64,000 nucleotides of DNA from Clostridium saccharobutylicum DSM 13864 (GCF_000473995.1 NC_022571.1:2092501-2156500), one strand, 5' to 3'; counted from the stretch's first letter, positions 46,648-55,762 are shown. The notes: generated by a model not told the origin, from the letters alone. Program-made: numbers and translations.

Positions 46648-47430
46648 ATGCAGATTCTGTTATGTGTAAAACAGGTTCCAGATGATTCTATTGAAATACA
46701 TTTGGACAAGGAGAAAAAACCTAATTTAAATGGAGTCAGTTTGGTAGCAAATGCATTTGATACATATGCATTGGAGTTAGCAGTTCGTTTCATGGAAGCT
46801 CATGGAGGAAATGTCAGTGTATTAACGGTTGGAGCAGATGAGTCTTTAAATACATTAAAAAATTGTCTTGCTGTAGGAGCTAACGAAGCATTTTTTGTAA
46901 AAGATGATTTATATGCAGATTTAGACGCTATTGGAACAGCACATGTTTTGGTCGACGCTATTCATAAAATTGAAACAGATAAAGGTGAAAAATTTGATTT
47001 AATTCTTTGTGGAAAGGAATCTACAGATGAAATTACTGGTCAAGTAGGAGCTATGCTTGCTGAAAAATTAGGTACAGGCTATGTCAGCAGTGCAATTGAA
47101 ATCGATTTAAAAGATGATGTTATGGAAGTTCATCAAGAAACTGATGAAGGATATAATGTAGTTTCTATAAAATCCCCAGCTGTAGTAACAGTAAGTAAAC
47201 CAGATTATGATCCACGTTATCCTACCATTAAAAGTAAGATGAAAAGCCGTAAGGCAGTAATTCCAACTTATTCTGCAGCAGAAATTGGAGAGGTAAAACA
47301 AGCAAAAGTACGCTTAGTTGAATATGTTGAACCTCCTAAGAAAGAGGCTGGTATCAAGATTAAAGAAAAAGATGCTACTTTAGCAGTAAGTGCTGCTATG
47401 GAGCAAATGAAAAAAGATAAAGCAATCTAA
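46648..47430 (+). CDS. etfB: electron transfer flavoprotein, beta subunit
   Basis: 260 aa. Starts M-Q-I-L-L-C-V-K-Q-V-P-D as EtfB proteins do. C-G-K-E-S-T-D and D-E-I-T-G-Q-V-G-A-M-L-A form the nucleotide-binding region (about 113-130), which in bifurcating Etfs binds FAD. S-x-x-K-P-D-Y-D-P-R-Y-P-T-I-K near 180 is the beta-subunit recognition loop. The start follows AAAGGAGAGGGAG. It is the first gene of a five-gene unit and should form, with EtfA, the electron carrier between lactate dehydrogenase and a second acceptor. Confidence 0.95.
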   Translation: MQILLCVKQVPDDSIEIHLDKEKKPNLNGVSLVANAFDTYALELAVRFMEAHGGNVSVLTVGADESLNTLKNCLAVGANEAFFVKDDLYADLDAIGTAHVLVDAIHKIETDKGEKFDLILCGKESTDEITGQVGAMLAEKLGTGYVSSAIEIDLKDDVMEVHQETDEGYNVVSIKSPAVVTVSKPDYDPRYPTIKSKMKSRKAVIPTYSAAEIGEVKQAKVRLVEYVEPPKKEAGIKIKEKDATLAVSAAMEQMKKDKAI

Positions 47431-47450
47431 TTAAGGGGGAAAACGAAAGT

Positions 47451-48389
47451 ATGAAAGCATTATTGTTTATTGAAACAGATAAAGAAAAAGTATTAGGCGG
47501 AAGTCTTGAACTTATTAGTGCACTAAAATCATTAGATGCAGAAGGAACAGCTCTTATAGTAGGTAACAGGACTGCTGCAGATACAGTAGCAGCTTTAGGA
47601 ATACCAGTTATTTTTACAGATGCAGCTACAGACTGTGATACTTTGACAGAAGTATTATCACAAACTGTTAAAGAAGAAAATCCAGATATCGTTTTATTAG
47701 CAAATACAGTATTATCTAAAAATCTTGCACCACGTATTGCAGGACGTATGTCTTTAGGATGTGTAAGTGACGTAATAGGAGTTACTAAAACTGATGGTAA
47801 AGTTATGTATACTAGACCAGCTTATGGCGGTACAGTTTTAGAACACATTGAAGTAGAAGGCACAGCAGTAGTTACAATTAGAAATGGAAGTTTTCCAAAG
47901 CCAGAATCTGCTTCAAATGCAAGCGTTACAGAGAAAAAAATAGAAATTCCAGAAGAGGTTATTAAAGCAAAAATTATTGATACAGTAAAAGAAATTTCTG
48001 AATCTGTTAATTTAGAAGAAGCACAAGTAATTGTTTCTGGTGGACGTGGAATGGGAAATGCAGAAAATTTCAAACTTGTTGAAGAATTAGCAGATGTGCT
48101 TGGTGGTGTAGTTGGTGGGACAAGACCTGCTATTGAAGAGGGATGGATTTCTCGTGCACACCAAGTTGGACAATCAGGAAAGGTTGTAGCACCAAAGCTT
48201 TATATCGCATGTGGTATTTCTGGAGCAACACAACATACATCTGGAATGTCAGGTTCCAATTATATTGTGGCAATTAATAAAGATGAAGATGCTCCAATTT
48301 TTGAAATTGCCAATGTAGGCATTGTTGGAAATGTAAGTGATATCCTTCCAGCTATGATAGAAGAAATGAAGAAAGCAAAAGCAGAATAA
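47451..48389 (+). CDS. etfA: electron transfer flavoprotein, alpha subunit
   Basis: 312 aa. The C-terminal FAD domain is canonical: V-S-G-G-R-G-M-G (about 198), G-x-T-R-P-A-I-E-E-G-W (about 225), Q-V-G-Q-S-G-K-V-V-A-P, then G-I-S-G-A-T-Q-H-T-S-G-M (about 262). It lacks the N-terminal [4Fe-4S] ferredoxin-like extension that the EtfA of the Acetobacterium woodii lactate dehydrogenase complex (LctC, about 418 aa) carries. It starts 20 nt after etfB with AAGGGGGAAAAC as ribosome site. Confidence 0.95.
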   Translation: MKALLFIETDKEKVLGGSLELISALKSLDAEGTALIVGNRTAADTVAALGIPVIFTDAATDCDTLTEVLSQTVKEENPDIVLLANTVLSKNLAPRIAGRMSLGCVSDVIGVTKTDGKVMYTRPAYGGTVLEHIEVEGTAVVTIRNGSFPKPESASNASVTEKKIEIPEEVIKAKIIDTVKEISESVNLEEAQVIVSGGRGMGNAENFKLVEELADVLGGVVGGTRPAIEEGWISRAHQVGQSGKVVAPKLYIACGISGATQHTSGMSGSNYIVAINKDEDAPIFEIANVGIVGNVSDILPAMIEEMKKAKAE

Positions 48390-48418
48390 AATTTGTATAG
48401 GTGCTTCTAATATATCAA

Positions 48419-48461
48419 AGTGGCTGTTGCACTAAAAACTAGTGCGACAACTTAAGCCACA
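48419..48461 (+). other. hairpin between etfA and the permease gene
   Basis: AGTGGCT / AGCCAC and the inner stem TGTTGCACTA / TAGTGCGACA (48425-48434, 48440-48449). It has no T-run, so an RNA-processing or stability element is more likely than a terminator. The rest of the gap to 48702 is AT-rich with nothing seen. Confidence 0.6.
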
Positions 48462-48702
48462 TTAAAAAAGTAAATCTCAATTCATAAAATAATGAAATTA
48501 ATCATAAAATTTTATGCTTGGAGAACTATTGAAACAAAATAAGTTACTAAGAAACATATTTTGTAAAAAGTGCATTATAATGAAATGCATAAAAGCAGTA
48601 TTTAATTAACAAAATGAAAGTTATATAATCACAGTATAAATAGCATTACCAATAGTTGGAAAAGTGATGTCATTCTAAAAATTAAATAAGGGGGACAAAG
48701 GA

Positions 48703-50235
48703 ATGCTTTTTCTTAAATTTTTAATGGCTATATTACCAATTCTTTGGCTTATAATTGCACTCAGTGGATTAAAAATGTCGGGTTATAAAGCCTGTTCCAT
48801 TGCACTTATTCTTACAATGGTTTTAGCTATTTTTTTCTGGAAATTAAATGTGGTTTATACTGTGACGGGGATATTGGAAGGAATACTTAACGCATTGTGG
48901 CCGATTTGTTTAGTTATTATTGCAGCTTTGTTTACGTATAATTTGATTTTACGTACAGGAGCAATGGATTCCATAAAAAAAATGTTGGCTGGAGTCTCTA
49001 GTGATAAAAGAGTTTTAATATTAATTATTGGATGGGGATTCGGTAGTTTCATGGAAGGGATGGCGGGATTTGGTACGGCAGTTGCTATTCCAGCATCCAT
49101 GCTAGCGGGTGTTGGATTAAATCCATTTGCAGCAGTATTAGCATGTTTGGTTGCTAATACTACACCAACTGCATTTGGATCAGTTGGAATACCTATAGTA
49201 ACTCTTTCAGCAGTAACTGGAATTGGAGCTAACACATTAGCAGTAAATACAGTAATAATTGAAGGAATTCTTTGTTTTATCAGTCCATTTATTATGGTAT
49301 GCATTATAGGTGGTGGAATCAAGGCTTTAAAGGGAGCATTTGCTGTTACATTAATTTCAGCATTATCATTTACAGTACCTGCTTATATTACAGCAATGGT
49401 ACTTGGAGGAGAATTACCTGATATAGTAGGTTCTATTTGTTGTATGATATGTACAATTATTGGAGCAAAAATTTTTAATAAAAAACCTCAACCAGAGTAT
49501 TGCATTGAAGTTAAGCATAAACAAGAAGAAACTTTATCATTTGGCAAAGCAGTACAAGCATGGTGTCCATTTATTTTAATATTCTTTATGTTAATGTTTA
49601 CATCGACATTGTGCCCACCAATCCATAATTTAATTTCAGGATTTAAAACTAGTGTATGTGTATATGCTGGTCAAGGTGGAAATATATTGACTTTTAGCTG
49701 GATTAATACACCAGGTATTATTATTTTTGTTGCTGCAATCATTGGAGGCCTTATTCAAGGTGCCAAAATATCACTTATGTTTGATGTATTACTTGACACA
49801 TTAAAAGCAAACTGGAAAACAATTGTTACAATTTGTGCAGTTATGTCAACAGCAAAGGTAATGAGTTATAGTGGAATGATTTCAGATATTGCAAGTCTTT
49901 TAGTTGTAGTAACAGGAGGAGCATATCCATTAATTTCTCCATTAATTGGAGCTATTGGAGCATTTGTTACAGGCTCTGGTACATCAACAAGTGTTTTATT
50001 CGGAGGATTACAAGTACAAACAGCAGAGAAGCTTGGACTTTCTGGAGCATGGATGGCAGCTGCAAATGTTTTTGGAGCTGGTATTGGAAAGATGATTTGT
50101 CCTCAAAGTATTGCAATTGGTGCAAGTGCAATTAATAAATCAGGTTCAGAAAGTAAAATTTTAAGAAGTGCATTTAAATATTTTGTATGCTATGTAGTTA
50201 TTGCTGGCATCATATGCTTTTTAGGAACATTGTAG
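48703..50235 (+). CDS. lctP: L-lactate permease family transporter
   Basis: A 510-aa membrane protein with about 13-14 spans, LctP/LldP family: lactate (and glycolate)-proton symport. The G-x-G-F-G-S-F-M-E-G-M-A-G-F-G-T-A-V-A-I-P block (about 108-128) and G-S-G-T-S-T-S-V-L-F-G-G-L-Q near 425 are family signatures. Located between etfA and the FAD-linked dehydrogenase, so it supplies their substrate. The start follows AAGGGGGACAAAGG. Confidence 0.93.
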   Translation: MLFLKFLMAILPILWLIIALSGLKMSGYKACSIALILTMVLAIFFWKLNVVYTVTGILEGILNALWPICLVIIAALFTYNLILRTGAMDSIKKMLAGVSSDKRVLILIIGWGFGSFMEGMAGFGTAVAIPASMLAGVGLNPFAAVLACLVANTTPTAFGSVGIPIVTLSAVTGIGANTLAVNTVIIEGILCFISPFIMVCIIGGGIKALKGAFAVTLISALSFTVPAYITAMVLGGELPDIVGSICCMICTIIGAKIFNKKPQPEYCIEVKHKQEETLSFGKAVQAWCPFILIFFMLMFTSTLCPPIHNLISGFKTSVCVYAGQGGNILTFSWINTPGIIIFVAAIIGGLIQGAKISLMFDVLLDTLKANWKTIVTICAVMSTAKVMSYSGMISDIASLLVVVTGGAYPLISPLIGAIGAFVTGSGTSTSVLFGGLQVQTAEKLGLSGAWMAAANVFGAGIGKMICPQSIAIGASAINKSGSESKILRSAFKYFVCYVVIAGIICFLGTL

Positions 50236-50327
50236 ATTAAGACACAATTAAAAAATAATAGGCTGGTATATTTTGGTTATTGTTTTTTGATTGTGATTAA
50301 GAAAAAAGTTAGAAAGGATGATTATTG

Positions 50328-51761
50328 ATGGCTGAGTATAATCAATTAACAGAAGAGTTAATCTCAAAATTACAGGAGGCAGCGCCTGGACATATTTTAA
50401 CAGGTGAGGATATAAATGAAGATTATTCACATGATGAAATGCCCATTTATGGTAAAAAGGCGCCACAAGTCGTACTTATGGCACATTCTACAGAAGAAAT
50501 TGCTGCAGTAGTTAAAATATGTAATGAAAATAAGATACCAGTAACTCCAAGAGGAGCAGGAACAGGACTTGCAGGTGGAGCAGTTCCAGTTTTAGGTGGT
50601 GTTTTGATTGATATTACAAAGATGAATAAGATACTTTCTTATGATTTAGAAAACTTTGTTGTTCATGTAGAAGCTGGTGTTTTATTAAATGATCTTGCAG
50701 AGGATTGTGCAAAACAAGGATTATTATATGCTCCAGATCCTGGTGAAAAGTTTGCTTGTTTAGGTGGAAATGTTTCAACAAATGCTGGTGGAATGAGAGC
50801 TGTTAAATATGGTGCAACACGTGATTATGTACGTGCAATGACAGTTGTTCTTCCAACAGGAGAAATTACTAAGCTTGGAGCTACAGTATCAAAAACAAGT
50901 TCAGGTTACAGCCTTTTAAATTTGATGATTGGTTCAGAAGGTACACTTGGAATTATCACAGAACTTACTTTGAAAATCATGCCAGCACCAAAAGTAGTTG
51001 CTAGTTTAATTATTCCTTTTGAAAATTTAGATGATTGTATTTCTACTGTTCCTAAATTTAAGATGGAACACATGAATCCACAAGCAATAGAATTTATGGA
51101 AAGAGAAATTGTTCTTTCTAGTGAAAGATATATTGGAAAGAGTGTATTCCCACAAGTAATTGATGGAGTAACTGCAAATGCTTATTTACTTGTTACTTTA
51201 GACGCAAGTAATGATGATGAGTTAAATGATCTTATTGAGCAAGCTAGTGAAATAGTATTGGAAGCAGGAGCAATTGATGTTCTTGTAGCTGATACACCTG
51301 CAAAGATAAAAGATGCATGGGCAGCTCGTTCTAGTTTCTTAGAAGCAATCATGGCAGAAACAAAATTATTAGATGAATGTGATGTTGTAGTTCCTGTAAA
51401 TAAGATTCCTTCTTATCTTGCATTTGTGAACAAATCTGGTGAGGAATGTGGACTTACTATTAAGAGCTTTGGACATGCAGGAGATGGAAATCTTCATATA
51501 TATCAATGTAGCAATGACTTAGAAGAATCAGAATTTAAAACAAGAGTTGATAAATTCTTCAAGATTATTTATGAAGAAGCAACAAAATGTGGTGGCCTTG
51601 TTTCAGGAGAACATGGAATTGGTAGTGGAAAGATGAGCTATTTAGCAGACAGTGTTGGAGAATTAAATATGAGCTTAATGAAAGGCATCAAAAAAGTATT
51701 TGATCCAAATTCTATTATGAATCCAGGTAAAGTATGTTTTCCATTAGATGGTACTAATTAA
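50328..51761 (+). CDS. lctD: FAD-linked lactate/glycolate dehydrogenase (LctD/GlcD-like)
   Basis: 477 aa. N-terminal PCMH-type FAD domain: P-R-G-A-G-T-G-L-A-G-G (about 70-80), G-G-N-V-S-T-N-A-G-G (about 145-154), S-S-G-Y-S-L-L-N-L-M-I-G-S-E-G-T-L-G-I. C-terminal cap: H-A-G-D-G-N-L-H near 385 and G-E-H-G-I-G near 428. It oxidises lactate to pyruvate; in the A. woodii system the homologue works with EtfAB to push electrons to NAD with help from reduced ferredoxin. The ATG at 50328 is used (a TTG precedes it by one codon), after AGAAAGGATG. Confidence 0.92.
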   Translation: MAEYNQLTEELISKLQEAAPGHILTGEDINEDYSHDEMPIYGKKAPQVVLMAHSTEEIAAVVKICNENKIPVTPRGAGTGLAGGAVPVLGGVLIDITKMNKILSYDLENFVVHVEAGVLLNDLAEDCAKQGLLYAPDPGEKFACLGGNVSTNAGGMRAVKYGATRDYVRAMTVVLPTGEITKLGATVSKTSSGYSLLNLMIGSEGTLGIITELTLKIMPAPKVVASLIIPFENLDDCISTVPKFKMEHMNPQAIEFMEREIVLSSERYIGKSVFPQVIDGVTANAYLLVTLDASNDDELNDLIEQASEIVLEAGAIDVLVADTPAKIKDAWAARSSFLEAIMAETKLLDECDVVVPVNKIPSYLAFVNKSGEECGLTIKSFGHAGDGNLHIYQCSNDLEESEFKTRVDKFFKIIYEEATKCGGLVSGEHGIGSGKMSYLADSVGELNMSLMKGIKKVFDPNSIMNPGKVCFPLDGTN

Positions 51762-51894
51762 TAAGGTGCAATCATATATAAATTAAACATCATATGACTA
51801 TTTTATTTAAAGATGAGTTATATAAAATAGTCTTTAATATAATTATAAATTATAGAAAATAAATATATAAGGAAATGAAAGGCAGGAAATTAAT

Positions 51895-53037
51895 ATGGAT
51901 TTTAAACAAGATGAAAATCATGAGCAATTACAAGAAATGTATCGTGAGTTTGCAGAAAATGAAGTAAAACCAATCGCAAAAGAAATTGATGAAAGTATGC
52001 GTTTCCCAGAAGAAAATGTAGCAAAAATGGCTGAAATGGGCTTGCTTGGAATCCCATTCCCTGAAGAATACGGCGGAGCTGGAATGGACACATTAAGTTA
52101 TATACAATGTGTAGAAGAATTATCTAAATGTTGTGGAACAACAGGTGTTATTGTTTCAGCACATACAAGTCTTTGTGCAACACCAATTTACACATATGGT
52201 ACAGATGAACAAAAAGATAAATATTTAAAACCACTTGCTTCAGGTGAAAAGTTAGGTGCCTTTGGATTAACAGAACCTGTTGCTGGAACTGATGCCTCTA
52301 TGCAAAAAACAACAGCAGTATTAGAAGGAGATCATTATGTATTAAATGGTAGCAAGATCTTTATTACTAATGCAGGATATGCAGACATATATATTATTTT
52401 TGCTATGACAGATAAGAGCAAAGGAACAAAGGGTATTTCAGGATTTATAGTTGAAAAAGATTTCCCAGGTTTCTCTGTTGGAAGTCATGAATTAAAGATG
52501 GGAATCCGTGCATCTTCTACATGTGAATTATTCTTTGATAATTGTATAGTTCCAAAGGAAAATCTTTTAGGAGAAGAAGGCAAAGGATTTAGCATTGCAA
52601 TGGCAACTCTTGATGGAGGTCGTGTTGGTATTGCAGCACAAGCTCTTGGTATTGCAGAAGGTGCAATAGAAGAGACTGTAAAATATGTTAAGGAACGTGT
52701 TCAATTTGGACGTCCTATTTCAAAATTCCAAAATACACAATTTGAACTTGCACAAATGCGTGCAAATACAGAAGCAGCAAAACTTTTAGTATATCAAGCT
52801 GCATGTGCAAAGGATGACCATCAAAGATTTACACATTTAGCTGCTATGGCAAAATTAGTTTCTGCTAGAAATGCCAGCGATGTAACAAGACGTTGTCTAC
52901 AGTTATTTGGTGGTTATGGATATACAAGTGATTATCCAATTGAAAGAATGATGCGTGATGCAAAAATAACAGAAATCTATGAAGGAACATCAGAAGTTCA
53001 AATGATGGTACTTTCAGGCTGGATGGGTGTTAAATAG
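51895..53037 (+). CDS. acyl-CoA dehydrogenase, butyryl-CoA dehydrogenase type
   Basis: 380 aa, the size of Bcd. A-F-G-L-T-E-P-x-A-G-T-D (about 125-136) and the later F-I-T-N-A are the FAD/substrate signatures; [12 protein letters not shown] near 243. The catalytic base is expected at the Glu of E-I-Y-E-G-T-S-E-V (about 361-369). It should reduce crotonyl-CoA with electrons from EtfAB. Its place at the end of a lactate operon, not a crotonase/thiolase operon, suggests a dedicated lactate-to-butyrate route. Start follows GAAAGGCAGG. A repeat (P2) begins within 20 nt of its stop. Confidence 0.93.
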   Translation: MDFKQDENHEQLQEMYREFAENEVKPIAKEIDESMRFPEENVAKMAEMGLLGIPFPEEYGGAGMDTLSYIQCVEELSKCCGTTGVIVSAHTSLCATPIYTYGTDEQKDKYLKPLASGEKLGAFGLTEPVAGTDASMQKTTAVLEGDHYVLNGSKIFITNAGYADIYIIFAMTDKSKGTKGISGFIVEKDFPGFSVGSHELKMGIRASSTCELFFDNCIVPKENLLGEEGKGFSIAMATLDGGRVGIAAQALGIAEGAIEETVKYVKERVQFGRPISKFQNTQFELAQMRANTEAAKLLVYQAACAKDDHQRFTHLAAMAKLVSARNASDVTRRCLQLFGGYGYTSDYPIERMMRDAKITEIYEGTSEVQMMVLSGWMGVK

Positions 53038-53054
53038 TACAGAAATTGCTTCTG

Positions 53055-53443
53055 ATTTAGAGGTATGTGGTGTATAACCGAAATAAGGCACATGAAAATA
53101 AATAACAAGTCCAAAACTGCCATGAATATTTTTCATCAGGCAAGGAAGTAAAGTGCCATCATAGCGGGTCTATGATGACATTTTGCTGACGCAGCATGAT
53201 GGAAAATATGCTGGCAGATGGAATTGTTATTTTTTGATTGTGCCTAAGGGTAGTTCATTTGCTCGATTGCTAGATAATATGACTGTGGATTTCTAACAGT
53301 AGAAGTTGTGCCCATTCCAACGTGCTCCTTAAACAAGTTAAGGACATGTTGAAATGGGACAACTTCTACTGAAGAAATCCTACAGTCATATTATCAATGC
53401 AATACTACGCAAAAGAATTACCCTTATTTCTAGTGTTACACAT
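53055..53443. repeat. palindromic repeat, family P, copy P2, split by a family R insertion
   Basis: Left arm GTATGTGGTGTATAACCGAAA (in part, 53063-53083), then the inserted element 53087-53244, then AAGGGTAGTTC resuming at 53246. The remaining arm pairs fully: ATAATATGACTGT (53274-53286) / ACAGTCATATTAT (53382-53394) and CAGTAGAAGTTGT / ACAACTTCTACTG. The outer right arm (ending near 53440) matches the left arm only when the insertion and one TAA are removed. Confidence 0.75.
53087..53244. mobile_element. MITE-like family R element, 158 bp, inserted in P2
   Basis: Inverted ends GGCACATGAAAATAAATAAC (left) and the complement of GGCACAATCAAAAAATAAC (right). Flanked on both sides by TAA (53084-53086 and 53245-53247), a 3-bp target duplication. 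The interior is itself an imperfect palindrome (CTGCCATGAATATTTTTCAT against ATGGAAAATATGCTGGCAG) with a hairpin TGCCATCATAG / CTATGATGACA. No coding capacity; it must be moved by a transposase elsewhere. Confidence 0.7.
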
Positions 53444-53453
53444 ATTCTTAAAA

Positions 53454-53690
53454 TTTAGAGTTATGTTGTGATTAACCGAAAGAAACGATGATCTGTTGTT
53501 CCGGTTATTAGATAAAAGGACTGTGGATTTCTAAAAGTAGAAGTTGTACACATTCCAGCATGTTCCCCAAGCAAGTTGAGGACATGTTTAAATGAAACAA
53601 CTTCTACTGAAGAAATCCTACAGTTCTTTTCTCAATTAACACTTCACAACAGAGTATCATTTCTTTCTGGTGTTGTAACATATTGTAGGA
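53454..53690. repeat. palindromic repeat, family P, intact copy P3
   Basis: About 237 bp, nearly a complete palindrome. Outer ends TTATGTTGTGATTAACC / GGTGTTGTAACATATTG, centre arms AGTAGAAGTTGT (53538-53549) / ACAACTTCTACT (53597-53608). Lies head to tail with P2. Confidence 0.78.
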
Positions 53691-53765
53691 GTGATAGCTT
53701 ACTGAAATCAAATACATTTTTGTTTCACAGGACTATGAAGAAGAGTTAGAAGTTCATAAATGAGG
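53686..53765. repeat. family P repeat, truncated copy P6
   Basis: GTGATAGCTTACTGAAATC and AATACATTTTTGTTTCACAG resemble the left quarter of the P4 and P5 copies. No right half. Confidence 0.5.
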
Positions 53766-53874
53766 CAGTGCGCCATTCATTCATGTTACTCAAGTAAGTA
53801 TAATATGGGTTATAATATACTATGAAATTGCTTTTTATATGAAAGATTGTATTATTAAATTAGGTTAGTAGTTA

Positions 53875-53966
53875 GGCATATTCAAATAAATAACAAGTCC
53901 ATTTGTCAGCCTATTTTCCGCCATGCTGCGTCGGTAAATTAGACTTATTATTTATTTTCATGTGCC
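53875..53966. mobile_element. MITE-like family R element, 92 bp
   Basis: Ends GGCATATTCAAATAAATAAC (left) and TTATTTATTTTCATGTGCC (right) are inverted repeats of about 28 bp with mismatches. Flanked by TTA on both sides (53872-53874, 53967-53969). The interior CCATGCTGCGTC is shared in inverted form with the 158-bp copy. Confidence 0.7.
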
Positions 53967-54011
53967 TTATATAAATAAAATAGATTACAAGGAAAGCTGA
54001 GGGAGAAAAGA

Positions 54012-54968
54012 ATGAGTAATATTATATTTCTTAATTCAAGTAAAATAAATTTTGATAATAAACTGGATTTTTCATCGCTAGATAAGTTGGGTAAAGTTAC
54101 TAAATATGAAGATAGTAATAATGAAGAAATTCTAGAGAGAGTTAAAGATCAAGAAATAGTAATTACAAAGGAAATGACAATTGGTAGAGATTTGATTGAA
54201 AAATTTCCGCCTTGTGTTAAATTAATTTGTGAAGCTGGTACAGGTTATAATAATATTGATATTGAAGCTGCGAAAGAAAAAAATATATCTGTATGTAATG
54301 TACCTGGTTATAGTAGTGAGGCAGTGGCTCAGTTAGTTATTACATTTATACTAAATTTAACTTCATCATTATCAGAGCAGCAAAGGATGATTGAAAATAA
54401 AAATTATGATAATTTTACTAAGTATCTTCAAGTGCCTCATTTTGAGATACAAAATAAAACTCTTGGAGTTATTGGTGCTGGAGCTATTGGTGTGCAGGTG
54501 ATGAAAGTAGCTAAAGCACTAGGGATGAATATAATTGTATATAGTAGAACGCAAAAGGATTTAGGAGATTCAGATATTAAATTTGTCAGCCTTGAAGAAC
54601 TTCTTAAAAAGAGTGATTTTGTTACTTTGCATTGCCCGCTTACTCCTGATACAAAACATCTTATTAATAAATCTAAATTAGAACTTATGAACCCACAAGC
54701 TTGTATTATAAATACCGCAAGAGGCGCAATTATAAATGAAGCGGATTTGATTGAAGCACTTAAAAATAAAAGAATTGCAGGAGCAGCACTTGATGTTCAA
54801 GAACAAGAACCGCCAGAATTAAATAACCCACTTTTTGATATGAAGAATGTTATTCTTACTCCACATATAGGCTGGAGATGCTTTGAATCAAGACAAAGAC
54901 TTATAAATCTTTTAGCAGAAAACGTTGAGGCATTTCTTAATAAAAGTCCTATTAATATTGTTTGCTAG
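54012..54968 (+). CDS. D-2-hydroxyacid dehydrogenase (glycerate/hydroxypyruvate reductase type)
   Basis: 318 aa, NAD(P)-dependent. L-G-V-I-G-A-G-A-I-G (about 152-161) is the Rossmann loop. The triad Arg237 (T-A-R-G), Glu266 (D-V-Q-E-Q-E) and His285 (T-P-H-I-G-W) is intact. C-E-A-G-T-G-Y-N-N-I-D replaces the usual substrate loop G-x-G-x-D-x-I-D. Closest in feel to glycerate dehydrogenase or hydroxypyruvate reductase rather than the D-LDH-type enzyme at 10.2 kb. A single gene behind a block of repeats; start after GCTGAGGGAGAAAAG. Terminator at 55120-55185. Confidence 0.85.
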   Translation: MSNIIFLNSSKINFDNKLDFSSLDKLGKVTKYEDSNNEEILERVKDQEIVITKEMTIGRDLIEKFPPCVKLICEAGTGYNNIDIEAAKEKNISVCNVPGYSSEAVAQLVITFILNLTSSLSEQQRMIENKNYDNFTKYLQVPHFEIQNKTLGVIGAGAIGVQVMKVAKALGMNIIVYSRTQKDLGDSDIKFVSLEELLKKSDFVTLHCPLTPDTKHLINKSKLELMNPQACIINTARGAIINEADLIEALKNKRIAGAALDVQEQEPPELNNPLFDMKNVILTPHIGWRCFESRQRLINLLAENVEAFLNKSPINIVC

Positions 54969-55119
54969 TATTGGAAATGTAACTCATATGAATATAATTT
55001 AGAAAAATTTCTAGCGTTAGATTATAAAATAAACTTTACGGCTATTTTTCAAGAAAACTTATGATATGATTTTGTATAAAATTAGTCTATATATAATAAA
55101 ACAATTAGAAATATTCTTG

Positions 55120-55185
55120 AAATTCTCTCTATATGATATAATTGTTATGGGAAAAATTTATCATAAAGGGAGAATTTTTATTTTG
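55120..55185 (+). terminator. terminator of the hydroxyacid dehydrogenase gene
   Basis: AAATTCTC-TCTATATGATA pairs with TTATCATA-AAGGGAGAATTT across a 19-nt loop, followed by TTATTTT. Confidence 0.8.
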
Positions 55186-55435
55186 TGGGAATTTTAGAGG
55201 AGAATAAAACAAAGAATAAAATGAAAATTAAAGAAGCATATATGAAAAAGCTTCAAAAAATAAATTATTGTTCGTATATATACATTGAATATTTATCTTT
55301 AAGAATATGTTAAGGAAAAGTTAACATAATAGAAAGAAATTTGACAAAAATTTATGGTATTATACTAGATAATAAAATTATAATGGAGGGATCAAAAAAT
55401 ATAAATAAACAATATTAAGGCGGTGATTTTATTTT

Positions 55436-55573
55436 ATGAGAGATTTAAATATAGATACAATAAAATATATTCCGGAGGAAGAGAAAGAAGTAATATTGCA
55501 TTTAACAGAAATATTTGAAGGTGAAGAAGAGATTGTTAATGAATATGTCAAAAATGAATTAATAAATAAATAG
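55436..55573 (+). CDS. small acidic protein, hypothetical
   Basis: 45 aa: M-R-D-L-N-I-D-T-I-K-Y then a Glu-rich helix and a basic end. AAGGCGGTGA lies 9 nt ahead and a TTGACA at 55341-55346 suggests a promoter. No family recognised. Below the size normally called, but codon pattern and ribosome site favour a real gene. The preceding 250 nt hold only a weaker 30-codon frame at 55221-55313. Confidence 0.5.
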   Translation: MRDLNIDTIKYIPEEEKEVILHLTEIFEGEEEIVNEYVKNELINK

Positions 55574-55762
55574 TATAATAATGTATATAATATATTTGGA
55601 TAAATTGCACAAATAACCATAAGAGGTAGATTAGGTGAAAATACTTGGTCTATCTTTATTTTTTATACCATCTTTTGTATTAATGTAATTCTATATGAAG
55701 ATTGTGTAAAATATTCATATAATATAGAATGTTCTTATATTGAAAAATAGGGGGATAAAATA

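Noticed and set aside
47822..48073. Minus-strand ORF inside etfA
   Set aside because: Shadow frame of a clearly functional gene.
53038..54011. CRISPR array in the repeat-rich island
   Set aside because: Repeats are long palindromes of two families with no regular 25-40-bp repeat/spacer pattern and no cas genes.
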